DNA from: CAWJNF01 sp963844235
GTDB lineage: Bacteria > Actinomycetota > Thermoleophilia > Gaiellales > Gaiellaceae
Length of the DNA stretch: 64,000 nucleotides
Direction of reading: 5' to 3'
Assembly (NCBI GenBank): GCA_963844235.1
Contig: CAWJNF010000003.1
Coordinates: 1-64,000 of the forward strand
Numbering within the stretch: the stretch's first letter is position 1; each line of letters starts with the position of its first letter. Positions 23,167 through 31,759 of the stretch are shown in pieces. The notes under the pieces were generated by a model. It did no database searches. It was not told the origin of the DNA and saw only the letters and a list, made by a program, of their open reading frames with translations. The translations under genes were made by a program, and so were the position numbers.

Positions 23167-26001
23167 TCAGGCTGCCGCCGCGACGGCAGGGAGCACCTGA
23201 CGCAGGAAGCCACCGGTGTGGCTCGCGTCGATTTGAGCCACGTCCTCGGGCGTGCCGACGGCGAGCACCTCGCCGCCCTCCTCCCCGCCTTCGGGCCCGA
23301 GGTCGATCAGCCAGTCGGCCTGCTTGATCACGTCGAGATTGTGCTCGATCACGAGCACCGTGTTGCCGGAGTCGACGAGCCGTTGGAGCACCTCGAGGAG
23401 CTTCTCGATGTCGGCGAAGTGGAGGCCGGTCGTCGGCTCGTCGAGGATGTAGAGCGTTCGCCCGGTAGCCACCTTCGAGAGCTCCGAGGAGAGCTTCACG
23501 CGCTGCGCCTCGCCGCCCGAGAGCGTCGTCGCGGGCTGCCCGAGCTTGACGTAGTCGAGCCCGACATCGTGCAGGGTCTGAAGCCGGCGGGCGATCTTCG
23601 GGATCTTCGCGAAGAACTCGAGCGCCTCCTCGATCGACATCTCGAGCACGTCCGCGATGTTCTTGCCCTTGAAGCGCACCTCGAGTGTCTCGCGGTTGTA
23701 CCGCTTCCCGTGGCATGTCTCACAGGGGACGTAGACGTCGGGGAGGAAGTGCATCTCGATCTTGATCGTCCCGTCGCCCTTGCACGTCTCGCAGCGTCCG
23801 CCGTTGACGTTGAACGAGAAGCGGCCGGGCTTGTACCCGCGCACCCGCGCGTCCGGTGTCTGCGCGTACAGCTCACGAACGTGGTCGAACAGCTTGGTGT
23901 AGGTCGCCGGGTTCGAGCGGGGCGTGCGCCCGATCGGCGACTGGTCGATGTCGATCACCTTGTCGAAGCACTCGATACCCTCGACGCGGTCGTGGTCGCC
24001 CGGTTTCACGCGAACGCGGTTGAGCCGGTTCGCGAGCGCCTTGTAGACGATCTCGTTGACGAGAGTCGACTTGCCCGAGCCGGAGACGCCGGTGACGCAG
24101 ACGAGCTTGCCGACCGGGAACTCGACGTCGATGCCCTTCAGGTTGTGCATGCGCGCCCCCATGACCGCGAACGTGCCGCGGTCGTCGTCGCGCCGCTCCG
24201 GCACGGCGATCTCTCGCGCGCGGGACAGGAACTCGCCCGTCACCGAGCCCTTGGCTCGCTCCACGGCCTTGGCCGGGCCCTGCGCCACCACGCGCCCGCC
24301 GTGCTCCCCGGCGCCGGGGCCCATGTCGACGAGGTGGTCGGCGGCGCGCATCATCTGCTCGTCGTGCTCGACGACGAGGACGGTGTTGCCGAGGTCGCGC
24401 AGGTCCTCGAGCGTCCGGATGAGGCGGTTGTTGTCGCGCTGGTGGAGCCCGATCGAGGGCTCGTCGAGGATGTAGAGAACGCCGACGAGCTGGGAGCCGA
24501 TCTGGGTCGCGAGCCGGAGCCGCTGCGCCTCCCCGCCCGAGAGGGTGGAGGCGGCGCGGTCGAGCTGCAGGTAGCCCACGCCGACGTTGTCGAGGAAGGC
24601 GAGGCGCGCGCGGATCTCCTTCAGGATCCTGGCGGCGATGTGACGCTCGCGATCGGTCAGGTCGAGCTCCTCGAGGAAGGCGATCGCGCCCTTCACGGAT
24701 TTCTGCGTCAGGTTGTGGATGTCGAGCCCGCCGACGGTGACGGCGAGCACCTCCGGCCGCAGTCGCGCCCCTCCGCAGGCGGAGCAGGGTCGCGCGGACA
24801 TGTACTCCTCGATGCGCTCCCGCTGCGTGGAGGAGTCTGTCTCGCGGTAGCGGCGCTCGAGGCTTCTGACCATGCCCTCGAAGGCGAGCATGTAGGAGCG
24901 CCGGCGCCCCATCCGGTTGCGGTACTGGACGTACACACGGTCGCCGCCGGTGCCGTAGAGGAAGAGCCGCTGCTGCTCCTCCGTGAGCTCGTTCCAGGGG
25001 GTGTCCGTGTCGATCTCGTAGCGGTCGGCCACGGCCTGGATCACCGACTCGTAGAAGGACGAGCCGCCAACCGACCAGGGCACGAGGGCGCCCTCGGCGA
25101 GCGGCAGCCCGGGGTCGGGGACGAGCAGGTCGGGATCGATCTCCTGCTGGTGGCCGAGCCCGGTGCAGCGCTGGCAGGCGCCGTGCGGCGAGTTGAACGA
25201 GAAGACGCGCGGCTCGAGCTCCGGAAGGCCGACGCCGTGCTCGGGACACGCGAAGCGCTCCGAGTAGGTCTGGCTCTCCCCGTCGAGAACATCGATGGTC
25301 ACGAGCCGGTCGGCGAGCGCGAGCGCCGTCTCGACCGAGTCGAAGAGCCGGTGACGGAGGTCCGGCTTCATGACGAGCCGATCGACCACGACCTCGATCG
25401 TGTGCTTGAACTTCTTGTCGAGCTCGATCTCCTCCTCGAGCAGGCGCTGCTCGCCGTCCACCTTCACGCGCGTGAACCCCTCGTCGCGCAGGCCGTGGAG
25501 GAGATCCTTGAACTCGCCCTTGCGGTCGCGCACGACCGGCGCGTTGACGGTGAGCTTCGTCCCCTCCGGCAGCGTCAGCACGGAGTCGACGATCGTCTCG
25601 ATCGCCTGGCCGGCGATCGGCCGCCCGCACACCGGGCAGTGTGGCCTGCCGATCCTGGCGTAGAGGAGCCGCAGGTAGTCGTAGATCTCCGTCACCGTGC
25701 CGACCGTCGAGCGCGGGTTGCGCGATGTCGTCTTCTGGTCGATCGAGATCGCGGGCGAGAGCCCGTCGATCGAGTCGACGTCGGGCTTCTCCATCATCTG
25801 CAGGAACTGGCGCGCGTAGGCTGAGAGCGACTCCACGTAGCGCCGCTGGCCCTCCGCGTAGATCGTGTCGAACGCGAGCGAGGACTTGCCCGAGCCCGAG
25901 AGCCCGGTGATGCAGATCAGGGCGTTCCGCGGCAGACGGACGGTGATGTCCTTGAGGTTGTGCTCGCGGGCCCCGGTAACGACGATCTCGTCGGCGGCCA
26001 C
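23167..26001 (-). CDS. uvrA: Excinuclease ABC subunit A
   Basis: 944 residues, full length. Both ABC ATPase halves are present: Walker A ITGLSGSGKSSLAFDT and VTGVSGSGKSTLVNEI, two LSGGEAQR signatures, and the Walker B regions ILDEPSIGLHQRDN and ILDEPTTGLHFADI. Zinc modules appear as CPVCGRPI, CSACGGARLRPE and CETCKGDGTIKIEMHFLPDV with CETCHGKRYN. It is the damage-recognition subunit of nucleotide excision repair. uvrB and uvrC are not in this window. It is divergent from clpS, 88 nt away. Confidence 0.98.
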   Translation of the reverse strand: MAADEIVVTGAREHNLKDITVRLPRNALICITGLSGSGKSSLAFDTIYAEGQRRYVESLSAYARQFLQMMEKPDVDSIDGLSPAISIDQKTTSRNPRSTVGTVTEIYDYLRLLYARIGRPHCPVCGRPIAGQAIETIVDSVLTLPEGTKLTVNAPVVRDRKGEFKDLLHGLRDEGFTRVKVDGEQRLLEEEIELDKKFKHTIEVVVDRLVMKPDLRHRLFDSVETALALADRLVTIDVLDGESQTYSERFACPEHGVGLPELEPRVFSFNSPHGACQRCTGLGHQQEIDPDLLVPDPGLPLAEGALVPWSVGGSSFYESVIQAVADRYEIDTDTPWNELTEEQQRLFLYGTGGDRVYVQYRNRMGRRRSYMLAFEGMVRSLERRYRETDSSTQRERIEEYMSARPCSACGGARLRPEVLAVTVGGLDIHNLTQKSVKGAIAFLEELDLTDRERHIAARILKEIRARLAFLDNVGVGYLQLDRAASTLSGGEAQRLRLATQIGSQLVGVLYILDEPSIGLHQRDNNRLIRTLEDLRDLGNTVLVVEHDEQMMRAADHLVDMGPGAGEHGGRVVAQGPAKAVERAKGSVTGEFLSRAREIAVPERRDDDRGTFAVMGARMHNLKGIDVEFPVGKLVCVTGVSGSGKSTLVNEIVYKALANRLNRVRVKPGDHDRVEGIECFDKVIDIDQSPIGRTPRSNPATYTKLFDHVRELYAQTPDARVRGYKPGRFSFNVNGGRCETCKGDGTIKIEMHFLPDVYVPCETCHGKRYNRETLEVRFKGKNIADVLEMSIEEALEFFAKIPKIARRLQTLHDVGLDYVKLGQPATTLSGGEAQRVKLSSELSKVATGRTLYILDEPTTGLHFADIEKLLEVLQRLVDSGNTVLVIEHNLDVIKQADWLIDLGPEGGEEGGEVLAVGTPEDVAQIDASHTGGFLRQVLPAVAAAA

Positions 26002-26089
26002 GGAGTCAGTTTATCGAGGGCTTCGGATGGAACGTATGTTCGTGGTCGAAGCTACGCCCGGGACGGCGCGGACGCGCAACACTAGGACC

Positions 26090-26386
26090 ATGAGCCAGGT
26101 GATCGAGGCGCCCGTCGAGGTTCGGCAGCCGGAGGGTGACGAGGAGCTGCGCCAGGACCGGCCGTGGCTCGTCATCGTCTGGAACGACCCGATCAACCTC
26201 ATGAGCTACGTCGCCTACGTGTTTCGCAAGCTGTTCGGGTACTCGGAGGCGAAGGCGACGAAGCTGATGCTGCAGGTGCACAACGAGGGCAAGGCGATCG
26301 TGTCGAGCGGGCCGCGCGAGAGGGCCGAGCACGACGTGTCGCGCCTCCACGCTCACGGCCTCTGGGCGACGTTGCGGCAGGATTGA
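26090..26386 (+). CDS. clpS: ATP-dependent Clp protease adaptor ClpS
   Basis: 98 residues from ATG 26090. The core reads RPWLVIVWNDPINLMSYVAY, then VFRKLFGYSEAKATKLMLQV and HNEGKAIVSSGPRERAEHDV. The N-degron binding NDP segment and following Met are intact. It delivers N-end-rule substrates to ClpAP/ClpCP. Its TGA overlaps an in-frame TTG of the next gene, a DUF2017-like protein, an arrangement common in actinobacteria. Confidence 0.93.
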   Translation: MSQVIEAPVEVRQPEGDEELRQDRPWLVIVWNDPINLMSYVAYVFRKLFGYSEAKATKLMLQVHNEGKAIVSSGPRERAEHDVSRLHAHGLWATLRQD

Positions 26387-26391
26387 GCACC

Positions 26392-26883
26392 GTGATCGCA
26401 CGCAGACGCATCGAGCGGCGTGGCGAGGGGGCGCGCCTGCGGCTGCCGAAGGCAGAGCGCCGTCTGCTGAGCGATCTCGTCGCCGAGCTCGATGTGCTGC
26501 TGGCCTCCGAGGTCGACATCGACGACCTGCGCCGCCTCTTCCCGCCGGCCTACGACACCGCCCCCGACGACGAGGCGGAGTACCGTCGCCTGCAGCAAAG
26601 CGAGCTGCTCGACGGGCGCCGGCAGGCGCTGCGGGTCATCGAGTCGACCGTCGAGCGCGACCTGCTGACGGCGGAGGAGCTCGAGAGCTGGCTCACGGCC
26701 CTCAACGACCTGCGGCTCGTGCTCGGCACGAGGCTCGACGTGACCGAGGAGACCTACGGTCGCTGGCCCCAGCGGCGCGACCCTGACGCCCGCGAGCGCG
26801 CCGTCTACCTCTACCTGAGCGCGCTGCAGGAAGAGGCCGTGGACGCTGCGTATCGCGGCCGCTTCGCCGACCGAGACGGTTGA
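26392..26883 (+). CDS. DUF2017-family protein
   Basis: About 163 residues from GTG 26392 (VIARRRIERRGEGARLRLPK); TTG 26383 is an alternative that overlaps the clpS stop. The protein is predominantly helical and charged: ERRLLSDLVAELDVLLASEV, YRRLQQSELLDGRRQALRVI, LTAEELESWLTALNDLRLVL, and TYGRWPQRRDPDARERAVYL. This matches DUF2017, usually found next to clpS in actinobacteria. No catalytic motif is visible, and a role linked to Clp proteolysis is only suggested by position. Confidence 0.8.
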   Translation: MIARRRIERRGEGARLRLPKAERRLLSDLVAELDVLLASEVDIDDLRRLFPPAYDTAPDDEAEYRRLQQSELLDGRRQALRVIESTVERDLLTAEELESWLTALNDLRLVLGTRLDVTEETYGRWPQRRDPDARERAVYLYLSALQEEAVDAAYRGRFADRDG

Positions 26884-26905
26884 CGAGGCTCGCCGCGGCC
26901 GGGGC

Positions 26906-27604
26906 TCAGGCGCCGGCGGCCTGCACGAGGATGTCGGCGACCGCCTCGGGCTGGGAGAAGAACGGCGAGTGGCTCGCCTCGAGCTCGACGACCTGCTCGG
27001 CACGGGGCGCGAATACGTCGCGCTGGAGCTCCACCGGGATGGCGTTGTCCTGCGTGCACACGACGTAGGTGCTCGGGATCGTGCGCCACGGCGCCTCTAC
27101 CACGGCCTCCGTGAACGGCGCGCCGGGCATGGGTCGCATCAGCCCGGTCGCACGCTCCCGGGTCTCCGCGTCGCAGTCGCCGTAGAAGAGATGCGCCGCC
27201 TGCGAGAGGTCGGGCAGGGTGCGGCCGTCCTCCAGGCGACGGATCCAGGGCGCGGGGCCACGTGTGATCGCAACCAGCGACTCGCCCGCCTCCGGCATGA
27301 ACGCGCACAGGTAGACGAGCCGTCCCACGTCGCCGCGGCCCTCGGCCGCCTTCGTGACGACCATGCCGCCGTAGGAGTGGCCGCAGAGCACCGCCGCCCC
27401 GCCGGTCTCGTCGAGCACCCGGGCAACCGCCGCGGCATCTCCCGTGAGCCCGTCCTTGTCGTCGGCCGGAGCCCCGATGCTCGGCAGGTCGAGCGTACGG
27501 GCCGAGAGACCCCGCGCCTCGAGCAGCGGTACGACCTTCTCCCACGACCAGGCGCCGTGCCACGCCCCGTGGACGAGCACCACGGTCGTGCTGTCTACGG
27601 CCAT
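26906..27604 (-). CDS. Alpha/beta hydrolase (RsbQ/HNL-like, small esterase type)
   Basis: 232 residues. It opens VVLVHGAWHGAWSWEKVVPL with the oxyanion HGAWHG, has the nucleophile elbow LCGHSYGGMVVTKAAEG and the C-terminal histidine in VELEASHSPFFSQPEAVADI; YVVCTQDNAIP carries the likely acid. This pattern is typical of small plant-type salicylate/hydroxynitrile-lyase-like hydrolases and many bacterial esterases. Substrate unknown. It is convergent with the DUF2017-like gene and upstream of the amidase stop by 60 nt. Confidence 0.82.
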   Translation of the reverse strand: MAVDSTTVVLVHGAWHGAWSWEKVVPLLEARGLSARTLDLPSIGAPADDKDGLTGDAAAVARVLDETGGAAVLCGHSYGGMVVTKAAEGRGDVGRLVYLCAFMPEAGESLVAITRGPAPWIRRLEDGRTLPDLSQAAHLFYGDCDAETRERATGLMRPMPGAPFTEAVVEAPWRTIPSTYVVCTQDNAIPVELQRDVFAPRAEQVVELEASHSPFFSQPEAVADILVQAAGA

Positions 27605-27664
27605 GCCTCTCCCCTCCCGCTCGCGGTAGCTACCCCAGGTCGTGGATCTTCCCGCGTCGCGACT

Positions 27665-29117
27665 CTAGGGAGACTCCCGTGGGTCGTCAACGGCGAGCGG
27701 CGGCACGGGAACGCCGAGGGCGGCCTGGAGCCCGATGCCGATCGCGAGCAGCCGCCAATCGCCGCCGGCTGCTCCGACGAGCGAGACGCCGCACGGGAGC
27801 CCGGTGCGTGCGCCCAGCCCGGACGGGAGCGCGACGACCGGGAAGCCGATCCAGTCCCAGTAGTACGTCAGCGAGATCAGCGCGTAGTCGCTGCCGGCGT
27901 GCTCGTACCCGTCGCCCCGCAGCGGAGCGGTGACGGGAACGGTGGGCTCGGCGATCGCGTCGACCCGGTGGTCGCGCATCCACGCGGCCCAGCGGGCCGT
28001 TGCTTCCCGCCGGCGCGTCTGGGCGGCGACGTACGCCTCCGCCGAGCTCGCGCGGCGCTCGCCCTCCTCGACCCACTCGCGAATGGAGGGGCGGTAGCGG
28101 TCGCGCTGGCCGTCGAAGCGGCGGTGGTACGCGAGCAGCTCCGCGGACAGCACGTCGAGGAAGTCGTCCCCGACATCGAGCGGCGCGGCCGGCGCCGGCG
28201 CCTCGATAAGCTCGGCCCCGAGGCTGCCACACGCTTCGAGTGCGGCCTCGAACTGCTCCGCGACGTCCGCTTCCAGCTCGACCGATCCGATCCGGGGCGA
28301 CAGGGCCACGCGAATGCCGGCGAAGCGGCTGCGGTCCTCTGCGTGGCGCGGGAGGCTCCGCCGGCAGAGCCCGCGCGAGCGCGCTCTGCGGGCGCCCCGG
28401 ATCCGGGCCGGCCATGGCGGTGAGGAGCAGGGCGCAGTCGGCCAGGCTGCGCGCCATCGGGCCTGCATGGTCGAGGCTGACCGCCAGTGGGACGACGCCG
28501 GCTAGCGAGACGAGCCCGCGCGTCGGCTTGATCGCCGACGTGCCGGAGAGAGCCGACGGGATGCGGAGCGAGCCGGCCGTGTCCGTTCCTGTCGCCGCCG
28601 GCACCATCCGAGCCGCAAGCGCTGCCGCCGAGCCCCCGCTCGAGCCGCCGGCCGAGCGGTCGAGCGCCCACGGGTTTCCCACCTGGTCGGTCGTGCCGCC
28701 GATCGCGAGCTCGTGCGTGTGCAGGTGGCCGAGCAGGATGGCCCCGGAGGCCGAAAGCCGCGCCCATACCGCGCTGTCGGCGTTCGGGATGTCCTCCAGG
28801 ACGCGGCTCGATCCGGTCAGCGGCTTTCCCTCGACCGCGTAGAGGTCCTTGAGCCCGACGGGGATGCCGCACAGCGGCGCGCCTTCGCTCGCGCCGGCCG
28901 CGAGCTGGCTGTCCGCCCGGGCCGCGGCCGCCAGGGCGTCCTCCTCGTAGACCCGCACCCAGGCGTTGATCGAGCCGGGATCGCCGTCGTGGCTGTGGGC
29001 TCCGTCGCGCTCGCGGATCCTCGCCAGGCACGCAGCGGCGAGCTCGGCGGCCGACAGGCTCCGCCGCTTCAGCAGGTCTCGTGCCTCGAGCACACCGAGA
29101 TCGGCGGGATCGCCCAC
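27665..29117 (-). pseudogene. Amidase (amidase-signature family), frameshifted
   Basis: The first half reads from about GTG 29117 through EARDLLKRRSLSAAELAAAC, the catalytic Lys in PVGLKDLYAVEGKPLTGSS, and the Ser-Ser-Lys signature DRSAGGSSGGSAAALAARMV with TGTDTAGSLRIPSALSG, to MAGPDPGRPQSALARAL. The rest continues in another frame from about AEDRSRFAGIRVALSPRIG to the end at 27665, with WIGFPVVALPSGLGARTGLP. The switch lies near 28340-28385. Repaired, it is a roughly 480-residue amidase that hydrolyses carboxamides. An indel error is possible. It is divergent from the NagA-like gene. Confidence 0.75.
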
Positions 29118-29171
29118 CCGGCCATTCTCTCCGGCCCGGCCTCGGCCCTCAAGCACGGGCAGAATGCTCGG

Positions 29172-30155
29172 GTGCCGCGCGAGCTCCACGGCCTCCTCGT
29201 CGACCCGCTCCTCGGCGCCCGGCCGGGCCTCCTGCGGCTCGAGGACGGCCGCATCGCATCCGTCGAGCCGCTCACCGAGGGCCCCAGCGCGCCGCTCGTG
29301 CTGCCGGGCTTCCTCGACGTCCACATCTACGACGTCGAGCGCTGCGTCGAGCACGGCGTGACCGGGTACCTCGCCACGGCTCGGACCTCGGCTCGAGGCG
29401 AGGTCGACCGCTTCCTGGCGTCGCTCCCGGAGGAGGAGGCCTGCCTCGGGGCGCACGTCGAGGGGCCCTACCTCAATCTCGAGGCGGCCGGCGCTCAGGC
29501 GCCCGAGCACATCCGGCCGGTGGATCCGGTGGAGCTCGAGGGCTGGCTCGCCACGGGAAAGGTGCGCATGGTGACGCTCGCCCCGGAGGTCGAGGGCGGC
29601 TTCGAGGCGATCGAGCGGATCACCGCGTCCGGCGCCGTCGCGGCGCTCGGCCACACGGCTACGAACCACTACACGACGCGCGCGGCCGTCGACCGCGGAG
29701 CGCGCTTCGCGACCCACCTCTGGAACGCGATGAGCGGTCTCAGGGCCCGCCAACCCGGTGCCATCGGGGCGCTGCTCGAGGACGAGCGCGTCACGATCGG
29801 CCTGATCGCCGACGGCCGCCACCTGCATCCGGCCGTCGAGGGACTGACGTTCCGCGCCGCCGGGCCGGCGCGTATCGCGCTGACGAGCGACATGGTCGAG
29901 CCGCCGCAGGAAGGGCCCGGCGGACGGCTGCTCGGAGGCGACCGCTGCGGGGCGGCGCTCGTCAGGCGGATGGCGGCCCGCTTCGGCCTACCCGAGGCCG
30001 CTCGCATGGCGAGCCTGACACCGGCCGAGCTGCTCGGCCTGGGCGATCGGGGCCGGCTCGCACCGGGCTACCGCGCCGATCTCGCCGTCCTCGATGCGGA
30101 CTTCACACCGCTCGAGACGCTGATCGGGGGCCACACGGTGTGGCGCGCCGCGTAG
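29172..30155 (+). CDS. N-acetylglucosamine-6-phosphate deacetylase-like amidohydrolase (NagA family)
   Basis: About 327 residues from GTG 29172. Metal-site elements of NagA are present: GAHVEGPYLNLEAAGA (Glu ligand), AVAALGHTATNHYTTRAAVD (His), RFATHLWNAMSGLRARQPG (His) and ALTSDMVEP (catalytic Asp). The C-terminal beta domain includes GRLAPGYRADLAVLDAD. The N-terminal HxH is replaced by LPGFLDVHIYDVERCVEHG and the loop after it is shorter than usual, which may mean a one-metal enzyme. A role in amino-sugar or related N-acyl hydrolysis is inferred. No nagB or phosphotransferase genes are nearby. Confidence 0.8.
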   Translation: MPRELHGLLVDPLLGARPGLLRLEDGRIASVEPLTEGPSAPLVLPGFLDVHIYDVERCVEHGVTGYLATARTSARGEVDRFLASLPEEEACLGAHVEGPYLNLEAAGAQAPEHIRPVDPVELEGWLATGKVRMVTLAPEVEGGFEAIERITASGAVAALGHTATNHYTTRAAVDRGARFATHLWNAMSGLRARQPGAIGALLEDERVTIGLIADGRHLHPAVEGLTFRAAGPARIALTSDMVEPPQEGPGGRLLGGDRCGAALVRRMAARFGLPEAARMASLTPAELLGLGDRGRLAPGYRADLAVLDADFTPLETLIGGHTVWRAA

Positions 30156-30226
30156 CCCGGCCGTCGCCGCACGCGTCAACCGTTCGAGGGCTCACCCTCG
30201 GGGGCCGCCCTGCCGACACGGCTAGC

Positions 30227-31018
30227 GTGAGGCTCCGCATCACGGTCGCCGTCCTCCTCGCCGCCGCGATCGGCCTCGGTGCCGCGTCGTGCCTCGGGGG
30301 AGAGGAACCGGCTGAGGAGACCGCGCTGCCGGCCGGGCCGCACGCCCGAGCCGACGGTTTGCCCCCCACCGACTCCGCCGGGCTCGCCGCGATGGTGCTG
30401 CCGCAGCCTGCGTTCGGGGCCGAAGCGGCCGGCCTCAGGCTCGACGAGCGAGCCTCAGGGATCCAGGACAACCGAGAACGGGCCGACGAGACGGCGGATC
30501 CGTACGACACGGCGGATGCGCTGTCGGCATCCGGCCGTCAGGTCGGCTATGCGGTCGACTTCTTCGACACCGACCTCTCCGCCCTCCTCGACGGCGGCGT
30601 GTTCGCCGCGGGCTCCTCGGTCGAGCTGTTCGCCACCCCAGAGTCGGCCTCGGCGTCGATCGTCCGCGAGCTGGCGGAGCTCCAGCGCGCCGAGGGCGAC
30701 AAGCTCGACGGTGAGGTCAGGATCGAGCGGGTGCGCACGTTTGCGACCGACCTCCCCGAGGCGATCGGGTTCCGGGTGCAGGAGCGACTTGCGGGGACGC
30801 TGGTCTGGAGGACGTACGTGCGGCTGCGCCACGGCTCGATCGTCGGGACGGCAGCGCTCGTGCGCGCGGACAGGCGTGACGTCCAGGACCGTGTCGCGGA
30901 GCTCGCCCGGGCACTCGAGCGGCGCATCGACGGCGTGCTCGACGGCCGGATCGCAGCCGACGCCGCGCCGCTTCCAGAAGGCGCAGACGAGCCGGCCGCG
31001 GCGTCGTCGGCCAGCTGA
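30227..31018 (+). CDS. Lipoprotein, function unknown
   Basis: About 263 residues from GTG 30227. VRLRITVAVLLAAAIGLGAA precedes SCLGGEEP, giving a lipobox with Cys near residue 22. The body (residues 50-240) mixes helices and strands: DSAGLAAMVLPQPAFGAEAA, VELFATPESASASIVRELAE, TFATDLPEAIGFRVQERLAG and HGSIVGTAALVRADRRDVQD. The end is Ala-rich. No family recognised. It converges tail to tail, three bases apart, with another lipoprotein gene whose body has a similar order of segments. Confidence 0.65.
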   Translation: MRLRITVAVLLAAAIGLGAASCLGGEEPAEETALPAGPHARADGLPPTDSAGLAAMVLPQPAFGAEAAGLRLDERASGIQDNRERADETADPYDTADALSASGRQVGYAVDFFDTDLSALLDGGVFAAGSSVELFATPESASASIVRELAELQRAEGDKLDGEVRIERVRTFATDLPEAIGFRVQERLAGTLVWRTYVRLRHGSIVGTAALVRADRRDVQDRVAELARALERRIDGVLDGRIAADAAPLPEGADEPAAASSAS

Positions 31019-31021
31019 CCG

Positions 31022-31732
31022 TTACGCCGCGAAGCCGCTGCCGCTTGCCTGCTGGAGCCGGGGTATCACCGCTCGCGCGAGCTCGCGCGCGTCGTCGACA
31101 TTGATCTCGCCGGGAGCGCCGATGAGGAAAAGGGCATGGTGCAGGCGGCCGACCTGGACGAGGACATACACGGCTTCGGCACGGCCTGCCGACGTGTCGA
31201 ACCTGGCCTGGGCGACGACTCCGGACTCGCCGAGCTCGCGAGTGGCGAGCGTCTGCCCCTCGATGTTCGTCGCCTCGATGCCCACGGCGTGCAGGACGAG
31301 GTCGGCGAACGCGTCCTCGACCTGGTCGCCGAGCAGCGCCGCGAGGATGCTGCCGATGGCGGCCTGAGCGGACTCCTCGTCCTGGAAGAGCGCGACGTCG
31401 CTCGACAGATCGACGAACAGCGACTCTCCGAGCGCCGTCTCGCCCGGGTCGAAGAAGCGGCGGTACTCCCCGACGACGCCGCCCGACGACACCTCCAGGT
31501 ACCCCTCGCGTCGAACGGTGAAGGCGGCCGGCAGATCCGAGAGCCCGACGGCCAGCGCGGGCAGCTGCTCCGGCGTCGGCCCTGTGGGAGGCAGTGGGGC
31601 CGTGACGACGGCGGCTGCCGGAGGCGAGGAGGCTTCCTCGCTCGACCCGCAGCCCGCGAGGAGCACGACGGCGATGAGCGTGGGAACGGCCGCTCGCAAC
31701 ACGCTCTTGAGATGGTACGGACCGGGGGGCAC
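31022..31732 (-). CDS. Lipoprotein, function unknown (possible paralogue of the convergent lipoprotein)
   Basis: 236 residues from GTG 31732, or a shorter form from GTG 31702 that fits a signal peptide better (VLRAAVPTLIAVVLLAGC). After the lipobox Cys come GSSEEASSPPAAAVV and a folded domain: LPALAVGLSDLPAAFTVRRE, SSDVALFQDEESAQAAIGSI, GEQTLATRELGESG-like strands and VYVLVQVGRLHHALFLIGAP, DARELARAVIPRL. The DVALFQDEESAQAAI segment parallels VELFATPESASASIV in the neighbouring lipoprotein. Start codon lies 28 nt from a divergent CocE-type hydrolase gene. Function unknown. Confidence 0.65.
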   Translation of the reverse strand: MPPGPYHLKSVLRAAVPTLIAVVLLAGCGSSEEASSPPAAAVVTAPLPPTGPTPEQLPALAVGLSDLPAAFTVRREGYLEVSSGGVVGEYRRFFDPGETALGESLFVDLSSDVALFQDEESAQAAIGSILAALLGDQVEDAFADLVLHAVGIEATNIEGQTLATRELGESGVVAQARFDTSAGRAEAVYVLVQVGRLHHALFLIGAPGEINVDDARELARAVIPRLQQASGSGFAA

Positions 31733-31759
31733 GGCCGGCAGACCCTAGAATCGGCGGCC

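Noticed and set aside
23218..25824. An 868-codon plus-strand frame opposite uvrA
   Set aside because: High-GC antisense frame with Arg/Val/Asp-biased composition and no family motif. uvrA on the other strand is complete and certain.
27687..29828. A 713-codon frame around the amidase, taken as one long protein
   Set aside because: Only its middle part (about 29117 to 28385) matches amidase. The upstream part shadows the NagA-like gene and the downstream part is the wrong frame.
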